Of a stretch of DNA of 64,000 bases, positions 33,612 to 45,885 are shown one piece after another. Each line of letters opens with the position of its first letter. Within the stretch, counting starts at the first letter, position 1. Location of the stretch: positions 4,030,001 to 4,094,000 of the forward strand of contig JANTQA010000060.1 in assembly GCA_027625915.1 (NCBI GenBank), written 5' to 3'. This DNA comes from Anaeramoeba flamelloides (taxonomy: Eukaryota; Metamonada; Anaeramoebidae). The notes beneath the pieces were generated by a model that saw only the letters and a list, made by a program, of their open reading frames with translations, was not told the origin of the DNA and did not search any database. The position numbers and the translations under genes are program-made.

Positions 33612-34832
33612 TCAAATTATTGTTATTTGGTTTTTTTCTTTTCCTTCTAGGTACTCCAAATAGGCAAAAAACTTTACTTTTTCGGGTAAATTTTCCCATC
33701 CTCCGAGTTTTTTTTCATTTAATTTGAATGAGATTTTTTTTTGGTCCATATCGAGAAAAATTTCAAAAATGTCATTTTTTTTTAAATATATTTTTTCTGG
33801 GTAATTTTCTCCGATCCGTTTTCCGTTTTCTTTTTTCCTTTTTTCGCTTTGGTTTTTTCCTCTTCCATACCAATAACTTCCAAAATAATATGTTTTTTCG
33901 TAATCTCCGTTTTCGATTAAATTTTCCCTATTTTCGGTTTTGATTACTCCTAATACGATCCAGTTTACTGTATTTTCTGGATTTGGGAATTGGTCTATTT
34001 TGATTTTTATTTGGTGTTTTCCTCGAGAATATATTTTTTTACCACAAATTATTCCATCTTCTGATGATGGATTCCAAACTGTTTTATTTTCATTTTTTAA
34101 TTTCATTACATTTTTCCTGTTCGTTTTTGGATCAAATTCTTCAAAGTTTTTTCTCCTTTCCTCTTCTTTTGATCTCTGTATTTCCCTTTTTTTCCTTTGA
34201 TTCAAGTTACATATCTCTTTTGATTCTTTTTCTCTTTGTATTTCTCTTTTTCTCTGTTGTTCTTTTTTTCTTTCTTTTTCCCTCTCTTCTTTATCTTTTT
34301 CAATTATTTCATTTGATTCCTGAAGAAATTTGATTGTATTTTTATCTTTTTCCAATTTTTTCAGAATTTTGATTTTTTTTTTCGTTTCATTTATCGCTTC
34401 TTGCTTTGCTTGATTTTTGTTCATAATTTGATCAAATTTTGTATCAGTTATTATTTCAGCTTTCAATAATAAATTGAGATGATTTATTTTTGATTTTTGG
34501 ATTTTTTGGATCATTAAATCTGATTGCTTTTCAATTAAATTGGAAAGCTCTTTGATTTCAATTTTGAATTTATTTTTCAATTCAATTGATTTTTGTATTG
34601 TTTCATGGTTTTGGATTTCAACATTTTGGATTTTATTTAGAATCATTTTGATTTTTTCTGAAATTTCATTTGAATATTCATCTAAACCAAATATTGAATG
34701 ATTATTAATTCTGCAAGTCTCATAACATTTGGTGCAAATTAATTTATTGTCATCTTTACAATATAAGGATAATTCTTTCTTATGCTTGTCGCAGAGATTA
34801 CTATTGATTTCTTTTTGGGATAAATTTATCAA
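33612..34832 (-). CDS. B-box, coiled-coil, SPRY-like (TRIM-like) protein, 5' end unclear
   Basis: The 406-codon frame starts with a B-box (CDKHKKELSLYCKDDNKLIC near residues 14-33, then TKC and a His at about 45). A long Glu/Lys/Gln helix follows, very likely coiled coil (about 60-235). A C-terminal β-rich domain of about 160 residues begins FDPKTNRKNV and contains GIICGKKIYSRGKHQIKIKI, WIVLGVI and DMDQKKISFKLN, a pattern like SPRY/B30.2 domains. TRIM-type proteins with this order are often E3 ligases or scaffolds, but no RING finger is visible here. The frame has no ATG before the B-box: it opens after TGA at about 34844, and 34832 itself is a TTG. A 5' exon is therefore probably missing from this call, or the gene is damaged at its start. 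The first in-frame ATG would cut off the zinc finger. Confidence 0.72.
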   Translation of the reverse strand: MINLSQKEINSNLCDKHKKELSLYCKDDNKLICTKCYETCRINNHSIFGLDEYSNEISEKIKMILNKIQNVEIQNHETIQKSIELKNKFKIEIKELSNLIEKQSDLMIQKIQKSKINHLNLLLKAEIITDTKFDQIMNKNQAKQEAINETKKKIKILKKLEKDKNTIKFLQESNEIIEKDKEEREKERKKEQQRKREIQREKESKEICNLNQRKKREIQRSKEEERRKNFEEFDPKTNRKNVMKLKNENKTVWNPSSEDGIICGKKIYSRGKHQIKIKIDQFPNPENTVNWIVLGVIKTENRENLIENGDYEKTYYFGSYWYGRGKNQSEKRKKENGKRIGENYPEKIYLKKNDIFEIFLDMDQKKISFKLNEKKLGGWENLPEKVKFFAYLEYLEGKEKNQITII

Positions 34833-34844
34833 AAAATTGATTCA

Positions 34845-35705
34845 GAAATAGATAATAAATATTGGAATAAAAAGGAACGGCTGTAAAAATAAATCATAAA
34901 ATACAGAAAAACATAAATAAAGAATAAAAAGATAAAGATTTAAAAACTAATCAAGTTCTTGTTTGTCTTTTTTTCTTCAGGTGTTATTCACTAAAAAATA
35001 AATGTCGACTGTAAATCAATATTTAATTATTATTTAATGTTCTAACTTTTTATTTACATTTTTGTGATTGAGTAATTTCTTTAATAATCATATATATTTT
35101 TAAAGGTTTTTTTAGTGATATATATATTTGTTTCTCATTATTTGATTTCTAAAATAAAAATTTGTATATTTCCAGAGTTATTTTATTAAAACTAGAAAAA
35201 TTAAATTTAAAATAAATTTTTAAAAGTTAAAATGGAATAAAAATTTGAGATATACGAAAATTGAATAAAATTTTGTAAAATTTTCTTATATTGTTTTTTT
35301 TTTCAAACACATTGATTTTAATTTCTAAAATCAAATTTACTTAATTAAAGTTTTGTTATAATAAAATTTAAATTATCTACTTGAAAAAATAAGAATTTAT
35401 ATTTAAAAATTTGAAAAAGAAGTAAAGTATCCAGAAAAGTTTAATTTTTTTTGATTAAAATTATGATATTATTACATTTTGCAAAATCTTTTGTTTTTTT
35501 ATTTATTTTGAGGTGAATATAATACTAAAATTTTCAATTTTTTCTGATTTTTATTTTATGTTTTGAAGAAAATAAATATTATTTTGTTCATATACTTTCA
35601 AAATATTTAAAATTTTAAATGTTTGTCAAAAAAAATTAAAAATTGTTGTTTTTTCAAGATTTCAGGATTTTTTTTTTGAATATATATTTTTTTATATCGA
35701 ATATC
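34845..35705. other. Gene-free stretch 5' of the B-box/SPRY-like gene
   Basis: No gene. It may hold the missing first exon of the minus-strand B-box/SPRY-like gene, but I could not find an ATG plus donor that joins in frame. A lone TIR-like end GGAACGGCTGTA at 34874 matches the 171-bp MITE family. Confidence 0.4.
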
Positions 35706-36745
35706 AAAGTTGTGATCAATAAAAATGCTATATATTTTTTTAAAAACTCAAATTTTTTATTTGTTAAAATTTAAAAGTATATAATTCTTGATAACTACTG
35801 ATAAGATTGAGATTAGAATACTAAATAGTTTAGGATTGTATTGTCTTCATCATGGATATATTTTGGTAAATCATTAATTTATTAGGCAAAGTTTGAAAAT
35901 TTTTCGGATCTTTCAAATTTTTGATTCAATTTAGGTAAAATAAGAATTATTTTACAAATAAATTTGACTTTTCAAAATGTTATTTGAAGTGATTTTAGAA
36001 GAGTTTATCAAATTTTTTTTGTAAGTTTTTTTATTGATCTCATAAATCTCAAAAGATCACTCTTCTCAAGGATTTATGAAATCGTTAAAGTAATTTGATT
36101 CACGTTAACAAATTATTTGAGCATTCGAAAACAAAAAATTATATTATTTCATTTATTTCTTAAAGGTTGAAAATTGAATGAATAATCAATACTTTGTTTC
36201 AAAATAAAATACTGGAAATCAAACAGTGTTTTTTGGTTTTGGCTAGGAATCAATCTCATTTTTATAAAATAAATAAACATTTGGTCTCTTTTTTTTTATT
36301 CAGAAATTGGAAAAATTGTAAAGAGACCAGTTATTAGAGGTTTTTTGGAAAGGGTGATTAAAACACAATTACAAATTTTAAGGGAAAACTTTTTGAACAA
36401 AAACATTTTCTTTTGCTATGTCAAGTTTTGAATTTTTAGAGTAATGTTCAAAATTAATCACTTTTAAGAACACATAATAGATGTTGGGTTTTATGTTTGT
36501 TCACATTCGGATGTTTCTTAACAAGTGTGAAATAAAAGTGGAGATAGAGACTATTCCAAAAGTTGGATGATCTGGTTTATCTCTGTGTGGAATTTTAAAC
36601 CAAGTTTTGCACCCAATATAGAAAAGGTAAAATATAACTTCAATGCTTATGATAACTCCATTCAGAGAAAAAGGATTCTTTGAAGGGCAAGATCTTCAAA
36701 GTACCATTGGAAAATAACGAATTGATTTTTACTTTTTTTGTTTGG
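35706..36745. repeat. Segmental duplication pair with 51.39-52.40 kb (inverted), copy 1
   Basis: The reverse complement of 51385-52400 aligns through anchors such as TCTTGATAACTACT, TTTTCAAAATGTTATTT, AACAAGTGTGAAATAAAAGT and AAAAGGTAAAAT. Indels are frequent. No coding sequence is conserved between the arms. Confidence 0.75.
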
Positions 36746-37264
36746 TTTGTTTTTTGTTCTTTTTGTATTATGTAGAATTAGATCATGAGTTCCAAAAATA
36801 AATAGCCTCTCATATTATTTAATTTGTTCAAAAATCATCAGTTATGATTCTTTATTTTGGATTTCCTTCCAGTCTCAAAATAATGTTCTTGTTCTTATTC
36901 TAAGTAGATATTAATCCTTGTTTTCCGAACTCCACAATATCATCTTATATCACTTCGAACAATATTATATTTCTCGTTCTTCCAAACCAAACACATATCG
37001 TAGCAAGGTGATTGTTTCCAAATCAAAACAATAAAAGACAGATATTTTCGAATATTGGTATCAAATCACATCATTTTGGAAGTTAAAATTAGTATTAATT
37101 TGACACTTAAATTTAAAATCCAGTTGATGTGATTCATTCTTATTCTTTTTGAGTTATTTTTAAAAATCAATATGTTTTTTTATATTCCTGAAATAATATC
37201 CAAAATATTTGCATGTTATAATTATTATATAGTTAATATTAAAAATTTGGATTGTTTTTTTTTT
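36746..37264. other. Gene-free stretch between duplicated blocks
   Basis: Of average AT content for the region, with a few GC-richer words (CCAAACCAAACACATATCGT). No frame and no repeat match seen. Confidence 0.4.
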
Positions 37265-37888
37265 TTTAATAATGATTTTTATTTTAAATTATAAATTTAA
37301 TTATCAAAGTCTTAAAAGAGATATAGTAAAGTATACGTAAAATGCATTTTTTTTATATTTTAAAAACATAATTTCGAAAAATCGTTTTTTTATAATTATT
37401 GGTGAGTTTTAACGAGTATCGGAATTTTATTGTCAGTTCAGATTACTTTTATGATTAAAAAACACATTCATTAACTTTTAAAAAATATTAATTTTTAAAA
37501 TCTTGTTATGTTTTTAAAATTTAGGTTTTTTTTTCAAAAATTTATCATTGTTAAAAACCATTAGCACAATCAAAATTCAAAATTTACATTGGAAATGTTC
37601 CATAATCAAAATACTCTTGCTACACTTACTTTCTGTTTCGTATTAAAATACAAAGTTGATGATAATGGTATAAATATAAAGTTGATGACAATCGTTAAAA
37701 TATACTTTCAGATAAAGTAGAAAATAAAACAAGATTTTAAAAAAAAAACGGTGTTTGAAATTTACATTGTTTTGTTCAAGAATTTCGAAATGTTTTTTAA
37801 TTAATAAATATACTTTTTTTATATTTTTGATCAAAATCTCAAAAAAAAATCTAAAATTTATAATGTTTTATCTTTCCTTAAACAAATA

Positions 37889-38086
37889 CAGTCAGTTTCA
37901 CTTTTAAGCAACAAACTTTCAACGAAATTTAAGGCACAAAAAAAATCTCAAATTAAAGCACAAAATACACAATCTAGTAAAAATAAATTGTAAAAAAAAA
38001 AAATTCCAAATTTTGTGCCTTAATTTGAGATTTTTTTGTGCCTTAAATTTCGTTGATAGTTTGTGCCTTAAAAGTGAAACTGACTG
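37889..38086. mobile_element. Hairpin MITE family CAGTCAG, copy 3
   Basis: A 198 bp foldback with TA at 37887-37888 and 38087-38088. Copy A of the duplication has the uninterrupted target at about 1435-1442 with a single TA. The insertion is therefore younger than the duplication, and the TA is a true target-site duplication. Confidence 0.95.
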
Positions 38087-40722
38087 TATTATTTTAATCC
38101 ATTTTTTCTATTTATAATATTAGATTTTAGTTCTCAAAGAACATAAAATTACAGTAGTCCTCAATTATTGGAAAATAGTTTATATATATATATACTGTCA
38201 TTTTTGAAATATATCATTATTAGAGATTTTTTGTGTTGCTGAAAATATAATTAAGTTGAATAGTTAAAACTAGAATACAAAAACTAAATAATAATAATAG
38301 TCAATTTTAATATTTTATAAATAAATGAAAATTCAAAATTATCCGAAATATTAAAAAAAGTTAAAAGAATAAAAATGAAACAATTTGACTGAAATTTGGA
38401 AATAATTTTGATTTTAGAATAATTCGATTCATTTTTTATTTTTTTTTCATTTATTCATTTGGTTTTTTCTAATTTTTATGTTTGATGAGACTTTTGTCAA
38501 CTTTTTGAAATTAAAATTTAATTAATACACACTTTTTCATCATTGTAATCACAACCTACTTTTATTTTTATTTTTTTTCTTATAGTTTAACCAAGAAAAA
38601 ATTGTTGAATGAATTTTGAAATAATTCATTTGAACAATAATGTTTTTTAATATGAGGAGGTTTTTGTTGTTTATATACCTTTATGACTTCTTTAAGGAAT
38701 AGACAAATAATGAATAATTTTCAAACAGATAATAATAATTTTTTTATAATATAACATCATGGGAAATAGTGTATTGTTCTTTTTTTAATTCTTATCTTTT
38801 ATGGAAAAAGTTATTTCAATAATTCTTTTGAATTAATTTTGTTTTAGTAGTTAGATTTTATCATTGATTTGTCTATAATTGTTTTGTGTTGTGTTTAAAT
38901 ACAAATTATTTTAGTTCTTTGTAATTCAATTCTGATTATACAAAATCTATTATAAATCATATAGATCAATAAATTATATTATTTTTTTAATCAAAATCAT
39001 ATTGAAAATTTTTACTTGGTTAAATTTTATTTTTTTCGATTTCTAATCCATTTTTAAATATAAACACAAAATAAAATTCAAAAAATAATTAAAAATTTAA
39101 CACTTATTACTTGAGATTGTAAATATTTTTTAAAACATTTACACAATAATAATTAAACCTAAAAACATAAAGAATGGTTACTTTTAATGGCCATTTGAAT
39201 TAAACTAGTAGTATATCCAATATATTTCTAATATTTAAAAATAATATTAAAAATAGATCCATTCAGTAAATGACAAATTTTTATAAAAATAGAATCATTT
39301 TTTTTTTCGTTAATAATTTACATTTCAATGAAAATTTAAGATAATTATGTTTCTTGACTGAAAAAAAATTTCCAAAAAATGAATTGAAAAGTAGATATCC
39401 ACCTTTCAAAGTATTAGCAATACTTACTCAACTAATTTTTTATTTGGCAATAGTGCTACTTGGAGATGTATTTTGAAGTAAATCACAAAAATATTTATAA
39501 TTCTTTAAAAAAATTTTTTAAATTTGTTAACTAAACAGCAGTTATGTGATCTAAATCATAAATTTGAGTTTTTCAAACGAATTTTGTTTTTGTAGTTTCT
39601 AAGAGTTGAGTCAAAATTTTACAACTAAATATGTAATCTCTTTGGCTTACAAAATTGAGAAATAATTGTTTAATTATGATTTTCTGAAAGTTATGTGGAT
39701 TATTTGTTTGAAAGATTTGTAAAAAAAATTTTTTTTTAAAAGTATTGTGGTTAAAATAACTAATGCAGACTTTATAAGTTAGTGTTCCAAATTAAAATAT
39801 TTGTTGTTTCTTTTTTTTTAAAAAAGTTTTAATATATTAAAAGATCAAATAACCCGGCAATGAACAATTGATAAATATGATATTGGTCATTACACTCCTA
39901 ACATTAAAAATTGAATTTCTTAAAAATGAACAATCAAGTCTAAAATTTTTCAAAAAAAAAAAAGTAGATCCAATTTTCAGCAAGATTAAAAAGCAATAAA
40001 ATTTTTTAAAAATGTCAAAATCTGATGTAAAATTTTCAACAAATTCAATTCATAATTGAAAATATTGTCAAAATATCAAGGAATTAATCTCCAAAATTGA
40101 TTTGATCTTAGGTATATAATTGAATACAGAATTAGATGTTGTATTGTAACAAGAAAGGAAAAAACAGCATGAGTTTAATTTTGAGGAATCTGTTTTTGGA
40201 TCTGAAAATCAAGTTTTTTTGACCACTGTCAGTTTTAAAATTGTCAAATGACAAGTTTGAATTATTTTTTTTAATGCTTTTAAATATAAAGTAAAAAGGT
40301 GGATATCCTTTTTAGCTGATGTAACAAACGAATATAAAAGGTTGATTAATAATCCTTTTTAGTTTTCAGTTTTTTTTTTTTCTTTTCATTAAAACTAACT
40401 CTCTTTTTATATTGTTTGTATTTTTGTTTTTTTTTAATTGTGAAACAAAAAGCAAAAAGGAAAAAAAAACACTTCAATTTTTGATGCAAAAAAAACTTGA
40501 AGCTTTGACTTTTTGTGAGCATAAACTATTGTATGAATTATTCAAAAAAAAAAACATACTAGAAGAAAAATAAAACAAAAAACCAAAGCAAAGCAATATT
40601 TATGTGATGCTGATTGTGATAAATGTTTTGAAAAGATTGGATCTCCTTCATTATACAATCAAAAAAGTAATTCAAATAAGTCACAAATAAATCCTTTCAA
40701 CCTTTTAATAGTCTCGATAAGG

Positions 40723-41433
40723 TAAACTATTTTTCAGACATAGTGGCCCATTCTTAATGGTTGAAATACATGTGTTTAAAGGGCTTGAATGGATAATAGA
40801 AGAAAAAATTTATTTTGAAAATTTTCAAAATTGAAATCATTTTTATCATTTTTTCACATTTTTACTTTTTTTTCGTCGATTTTTTTATTTGACATAATTC
40901 AGTTTGTAAAAATTTTTTTTATTACACGATCAATAGTCACTTTGTAAAAATGTGTTATTCTAATGCTATTGAAACTGTGGAAATTAATTGTTGAGAAATC
41001 ATATTTATTTCTATTGGAATTTTATTCGATCTTTGATCTTAATATTTGAATAATATATGTGAAAAATTTTTCACTTCATTTTCATTTCCTTTTTGAAATA
41101 GAGAACACAAATCCCAACCTACTTCCTTTGAGTACTTGATTTGTAAAAGAAAAGTATGAAAAATGAAGTTAAAATTGTTTCCTATTGATTATTTAAATAC
41201 CAGTAGAAGATCAAAACCAACATTCTTGTTTTTCTCAATGTGTTCCCTAAGAATTTGAGTTTGGAAATTTTTTTGAAAATACATTGATTAATTAGTTTTC
41301 TTTCAGACGGATATCAACTATTTTTTGATGTGTATTATTCTGCTTATTTCTTATTTGTTTTTTAAAGGTCAATTATATCAAATAATTGATATTTGAAAAA
41401 AACGTTGGGCACCTTTGACTCAAAGAAAGTTTA
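40723..41433. mobile_element. TIR element TAAACT..CAGTCAAAGTGGCCCA, copy 1
   Basis: Left end TAAACTATTTTTCAGACATA/GTGGCCCA; the right end complement reads TAAACTTTCTTTGAGTCAAA/GGTGCCCA. It is absent from the matching place in copy A (near 5360). It aligns over its whole length with 52608-53308 and at the ends with 48551-49113. No ORF of note. Confidence 0.8.
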
Positions 41434-41917
41434 TTTTTATTTAAAAAAATATCATAATCCCAACTCAAAAAAGAAGAATAATTTAATCCCTTTTTATTAA
41501 ATACAATAAATCTATTGAGCTCCTGTTTTTTATTTTTGGTTTATAATTATTTCTTTAGCTGTTAGGTGAAAATATTTTGTATTTCTCGTATTTTTGTAAA
41601 ATATCTTAAATTTTCCAGAACAAATCTTTTGAAATCAAAAAAAAAGTTTTGGGAAATAAAATTCTGTAGATTGTGAAGTTATATTTTCAATTTGTATCCA
41701 AATGGAGATTATTTCTGAAGAATTCATTTTGTTTTTTTAATTTTTTTTGTTTTTGGATAAATACAATTATCTTTTTTAATTGATGAGATCTCTCTTTTTT
41801 ACTTTCAGGAAAAAGAGATAGTTTCTGGAAATTCGAATCATAACAAATGAATATAATTTCTCTTCACTTAGAATAATACACCTTAATTTTAGACTTCCCC
41901 CTTATGGCCAAAGCTAG

Positions 41918-42494
41918 TCACTTAAGAGTGAAAATCACCATCAAGAATTGAAAGTTTTGATAAAAAGTTTTGGTATTGTTCGGGATCTTTAGAAGAAATA
42001 AGTTGACTAAAAATCGCGAAATAAGTGAGTCTATTCATTTTAAAACTCTTGTTCTTTAAAATCTTTGGGAAAAATTTTGAGAAAAAAAATTGAAAAATTA
42101 GAAAAAATTGAAAAAGAAAAAAAAAATTACTTTTTCGTGAAACATAAGGTTCTTTGTAAATGAAATTTATATGCTTTTTCAAGGAGAATGGAGTGTGTAC
42201 TTCTGATTCACATGCTTTGCAATAATGAATTTTGCATTTGGTACAATAACAGTCTGCTTTTTTTTCTTCACAAACTTGGCATTGAGGGATCTGATGTTCA
42301 AAAGGAATTTGTATATCTCTTAATCTTTTAGGATCTTGGTTTTTTTGTTTTTTCTTTTTTTTTCTTTTTTTGGGTTTTTCATGCTTGTCTTTCAATCTTT
42401 TCTTTGTTTTTCTTTTTTTGGGTTTTTCAGACTTGGATTTCAATCTTTTCTTTCTGTTTTTTTTTAATTTTTGAGAGGATTTTGGTTTGTTCAT
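41918..42494 (-). CDS. Small B-box zinc-finger protein, copy B, one probable intron
   Basis: Paralogue of the gene at 5843-6309 within the duplicated block. The ATG is at 42494. It has a longer N-terminus made of Lys/Arg-rich tandem units (KKRLKSKSEKPKKRK and KKRLKDKHEKPKKRK), which could act as a nuclear localisation or nucleic-acid-binding stretch. The zinc finger follows: CQVCEEKKADCYCTKC, then HYCKACESEVH. A GTAATT donor at 42130 and a TAG acceptor at 42007 remove 124 bases of mostly T-rich sequence and give 150 residues. Unspliced, the frame stays open to 41922 with a Phe-rich insert and ends ...SKLSILDGDFHS. That frame is protein-like, so it remains a serious alternative for the C-terminus. 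Function is unknown beyond the B-box. Confidence 0.68.
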
Positions 42495-42495
42495 T

Positions 42496-43650
42496 TTAAA
42501 AAGGACGATTTAGGATTTTTTGGAAATTAACAATTAAAGCTCAAAAAAAACAAAAATAAAAAATTAAGAAACTAAAAAAAAATGAAATGATTTTTAAATA
42601 ATTTTTTAATATTGGTTGATAAAAAACTAAACAAAGAAGAATTACCATTCCTTTTGATTTTTTAAATTGTTGTTAAATGATATAATACGTATTAAAATAG
42701 ATTTTACATGAAGTTTTGAATTTAATTGAAATATTCTTCGTACCTAGATCGATTTTGTTTCTCAAATAAAATGTCAAAAAACTGTAATTATTTAAGTTTC
42801 ACTTGAACCTAAAGGGGTTGAAAAACTAAAACAGAAGAAAAATACCATTTTGTTGAAGTTTTTGTCTGTGCTGTTGTTTTTAGGATTTTAGAAAGTCAAT
42901 TTAATGATACAGAATATTGAATTGTTTTAGTATGTTTCCATAATTTCAAGAGAAAAGTTTTATGGGTTTTTAAAGTCAACATTTAAAATAAATTGAACAA
43001 AATTTTAATTTTGGAGTTTGTAAAAAAATCGTCAATCAATTGTCAATAAATAAAATAAATACCCAAAGTTCCTATTCCCAAAGGGAGAACCAAAATAAAA
43101 AACAAAATATAATTTCTAAAATTGTTTGAATTTTAATGACGATAATTTGATTTATTTTTCAGAAAGATCAATTATTATTTTGTTCTTTGTTTTAATTCCA
43201 AGAGGATATTTTTTCTGAAAGTCTTTTGAGGTTTTTCGATTAGTTAGTAATTCTTGTATTGGTTATTTTGAGTAGATTGTTCAAATTACTATCAGAAACA
43301 AATAAAGAATAAAAAGTACAAAACAAATATTATCATCCAAAAGCTTTTTTCTCGAATTTTGAGAAAGTTAAGAAGAAAAGATTGGAGACAATTAGACATG
43401 TAAATTGTTGGACAACTCTTTCAAGTTGTTTCAATCTCACTTAATTAAAAAGGATGGAACTTTGAATATTTTCAATCAAAATAGGATTCAACAAGAAGTT
43501 TATACCAAATTCCAAAAACTTAAGTGATCAAGTCTATCATATCAAGAGTGTTTAATATTAAAAATGTTCTTTGTGATCTTCAGTACTTACATATTTAAAT
43601 CAACGTAGTATCAAAAAATTGTGATACTAGTAAAAAGTAAAAAATAATAG
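42496..43650. other. Gene-free stretch 5' of B-box copy B
   Basis: No gene and no matched repeat. The sequence is AT-rich with scattered longer words near 43080 (CTATTCCCAAAGGGAGAACC, itself partly palindromic). Confidence 0.4.
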
Positions 43651-44339
43651 TTCGACCTCGATTAAAAATTTGCGGTTTATTTTTCCTCTATTTAGAATTA
43701 ATTTGTTATATTTATAAATAGAAGAATGGTTATGTGAGTTTCTTCTTTTTAAAGTTTTGATCATTAAAGTATGGAAAGTTTTTTTTTACCTCAAAATGTT
43801 GTTCTGCGATTTTCAATTTTTAGTGTTTCTTCATTAGGTAATATATCCTCTTATCTTGGAACTATTTCAAAGCTAATTCATGATTTAAAAAGGTGTGTTG
43901 TTATAGTTGTTGTTGGGTTTGAGTTTTGGAGATCATTTGTATTGTCTCTCTTTGAAAATTTCGTTTCTTTGGATTTTTTTATTTGTCAAAAATTACTTTT
44001 GATTTTTAAAAAGTTTTTAATTTGACAAATAAATTTAAAAATTGAATTTTAGTCATATAAAATACTCAAAATGAATTCTACCCAGATGAAATTAAATTAG
44101 TATATAAAAAAGAGTTATTTAAGATATCTAAGAATACTTATTATTGGATATTTTTTTAGATTGTAGAATGGGATTATATTTTACAATAAAACCCCTTTAT
44201 TTAATATTTTGAAGAGCTGATAGATCTTGTATTTTTTTTCTTATAATTTTAATAGTATTTGGGATAAAAAAATCAAATATAGAATTTTATCAAAATTGGT
44301 TCATTATTAAAGAATTGACAAAAAAAAATCGAGGTCGAT
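43651..44339. mobile_element. Putative TIR element TTCGACCTCGATT
   Basis: TTCGACCTCGATTAAAAA at the left pairs with AAAAAAATCGAGGTCGA at the right. Part of the interior (43780-43960) recurs, diverged, at 8800-9070. An 84-codon ATG frame at 43771-44025 is hydrophobic, and the matching DNA in the diverged copy does not keep it, so I do not call it a gene. Confidence 0.55.
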
Positions 44340-44699
44340 TCAATAAATTGACCAAGAATACCAAATGTTCATTTTAATTTTTTTTAAATTCGTTTCTAAT
44401 CAATTTCTTTTTTAACTCTATCATCTTTTTTTGGTTATACATACACACACATATATATCACATATTTGTTGAAATTCAGCTTAAAATCTGAAGACGAGTT
44501 TTTAGAAAAAAATATTTTATAAAAACACAAAAAGTTGATTTTCTATTTGAAAAAATTTTGATTTGATTAAAGTATCGTAAAGAAAAATTAATAAACTTTT
44601 TTTTTATATAAAGTAGAAAGTATTAACTGTCTATCTCACAAATCAAAAGAATTAGAAATACGAACTCAAAAATTGCAGTATATACAACTAGAAAATAGC

Positions 44700-45395
44700 C
44701 CCGGTTGGAAATGTCTTTAGGTTTTTTAGAATTCAAAAGTATATAGAAAAATCTTTGATTTTCCTCTATTCTTTTAAATTTTGGAAAACTGTTAGCTTTT
44801 TTTTTAATTTGAGAAATTAAAAGAAAATTGTGGAATTTTGTTTTCATTTTAAATTTTAAAAAAAGGCGCCGTTAGGTTTTCTTGAGTTTTCTGTTTATTT
44901 GTGAAGTGTTCTAGGTTTTTTTTATTTTTTGAAATAAACTGAAAATTTTAATAAATTTTCGGTTTATTTCTAAAAGTAAAAAAAACCTAATGAAAATCGA
45001 TAGATTTTATAAATAAAATAGAAAACCTCAAGAAAACTGCCGTTAGGTTTTTTTTACTTTTAGAAATTAAAAGAAAATTTCAAAAATTTTCTTTTCATTT
45101 CTAAAATTAAAAAAAACCTAAGAACTCTACGGCACTCTACGGCACTTGACGACATCCCTCAAAAATATATAATAATAAAAAAAAAAAATAGACGAGTTAA
45201 AAAGTACCCTGGAGTGGCTAGGTTTTCCAGAATTCAAAAGAAGAGAGTAAAATGTTTGAATTTACTCAATTCTTTTAAATTCTGGTAAACATAACTGCTT
45301 TTTTTTTTTTTTTTTTTTTTTACTTTTTGGAATAAAAGGTAAATTTTTAACATTTTTGGTTTTATTTATAAAATTAAAAAAAACCAAACGACAAA
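44700..45395. repeat. Foldback cluster, second site
   Basis: Units with AGGTTTTCTTGAGTTTTCTG, AGGTTTTTTTTACTTTTAG and GGTTTTCCAGAATTCAAAAG arms and their complements are packed together as at 24290-24745. The right border reads CTCTACGGCACTCTACGGCA then CTTGACG, the complement of the left border motif (GTCAAGTGCCGTC) of the other cluster. The minus-strand frame at 44623-44847 is an artefact. Confidence 0.7.
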
Positions 45396-45812
45396 AGATA
45401 TTTAAAATGGAAGAGTTCAACTTCAATTTTAAAACTCAGAAAATTTACAAATTACCTCAACAATTACTCTTATGTTATGAATAAGAATAAATCAAAATTG
45501 TGTGAATTATGTCTAAAAATGTACAATTTAGATATTATTGAAGATTTGGACCATTTTCTATGGGTATACCCAGCCTATGAAAATAATCGCAAAATATGTA
45601 TATCTGAATTAAAAAAAATTAATATATCGAATATATTAAATAATAATAATATTTTTAATATTATTATAAAAAAGGATTCAAACTGCTTATTAGCCTTAGT
45701 GGGTAATAAACTTATTTTTGATTCTTTAATTAAATTCCTAAATAAAAATTTAGGAAATCGGGCAAATAAGAGGGGTCAATAACCCCTCCCTTAAATAATA
45801 AAAAAAAAAAAA
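45396..45812 (+). mobile_element. LINE 3' end with poly(A) tail
   Basis: The element ends in a 13-base A run (45800-45812) preceded by AATAAT. Most of it is the end of a non-LTR retrotransposon ORF (45477-45782). It directly abuts the foldback cluster on the left and the 60-bp repeat on the right. The 5' boundary is uncertain. AGGGGTCAATAACCCCT just after the stop can form a stem-loop. Confidence 0.68.
45477..45782 (+). pseudogene. LINE reverse-transcriptase C-terminus (zinc-binding tail) fragment
   Basis: The 101-residue frame has CELCLKMYNLDIIEDLDHFLWVYPAY..R split over residues 8-35. The order C-x2-C, then a D-H-F-L block, then P-x-Y and Arg matches the zinc-binding tail that follows the reverse transcriptase of many LINEs. 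The usual Cys before P-x-Y is Tyr/Val here. The frame is open upstream without an ATG for about 20 codons (…NNYSYV), so it is the tail of a longer ORF that was 5'-truncated on insertion. It serves as the reference for the two more decayed copies at 269-1062 and 30460-31300. Confidence 0.6.
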
Positions 45813-45815
45813 TGA

Positions 45816-45885
45816 ACAGGCTTTTTATTTTGAAACACCGATTAAATTTTTTTGGCACACTTTATTTTGACTACAGTAATAAAAA
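45816..45885. repeat. 60-bp repeat shared with 9.68-9.74 kb
   Basis: GGCTTTTTATTTTGAAACAC and TTTTTTTGGCACACTTTATT match 9677-9735. It begins right at the LINE poly(A) end. Confidence 0.6.

Larger units (their letters stand above)
37265..42495. repeat. Segmental duplication, right copy (B)
   Basis: Direct duplicate of 1-6310. It begins abruptly after a T run at 37265 and ends at the start of the paralogous B-box gene. It lacks the LINE fragment and the TTAA element of copy A, and has its own CAGTCAG MITE (37889-38086) and TIR element (40723-41433). Most of 38090-40380 matches copy A with only scattered substitutions and holds no gene. Confidence 0.92.

Noticed and set aside
43771-44025. 84-codon hydrophobic ORF with ATG
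   Set aside because: It lies inside a putative TIR element. The homologous DNA at 8.8-9.07 kb does not keep the frame, and no family signal is seen.
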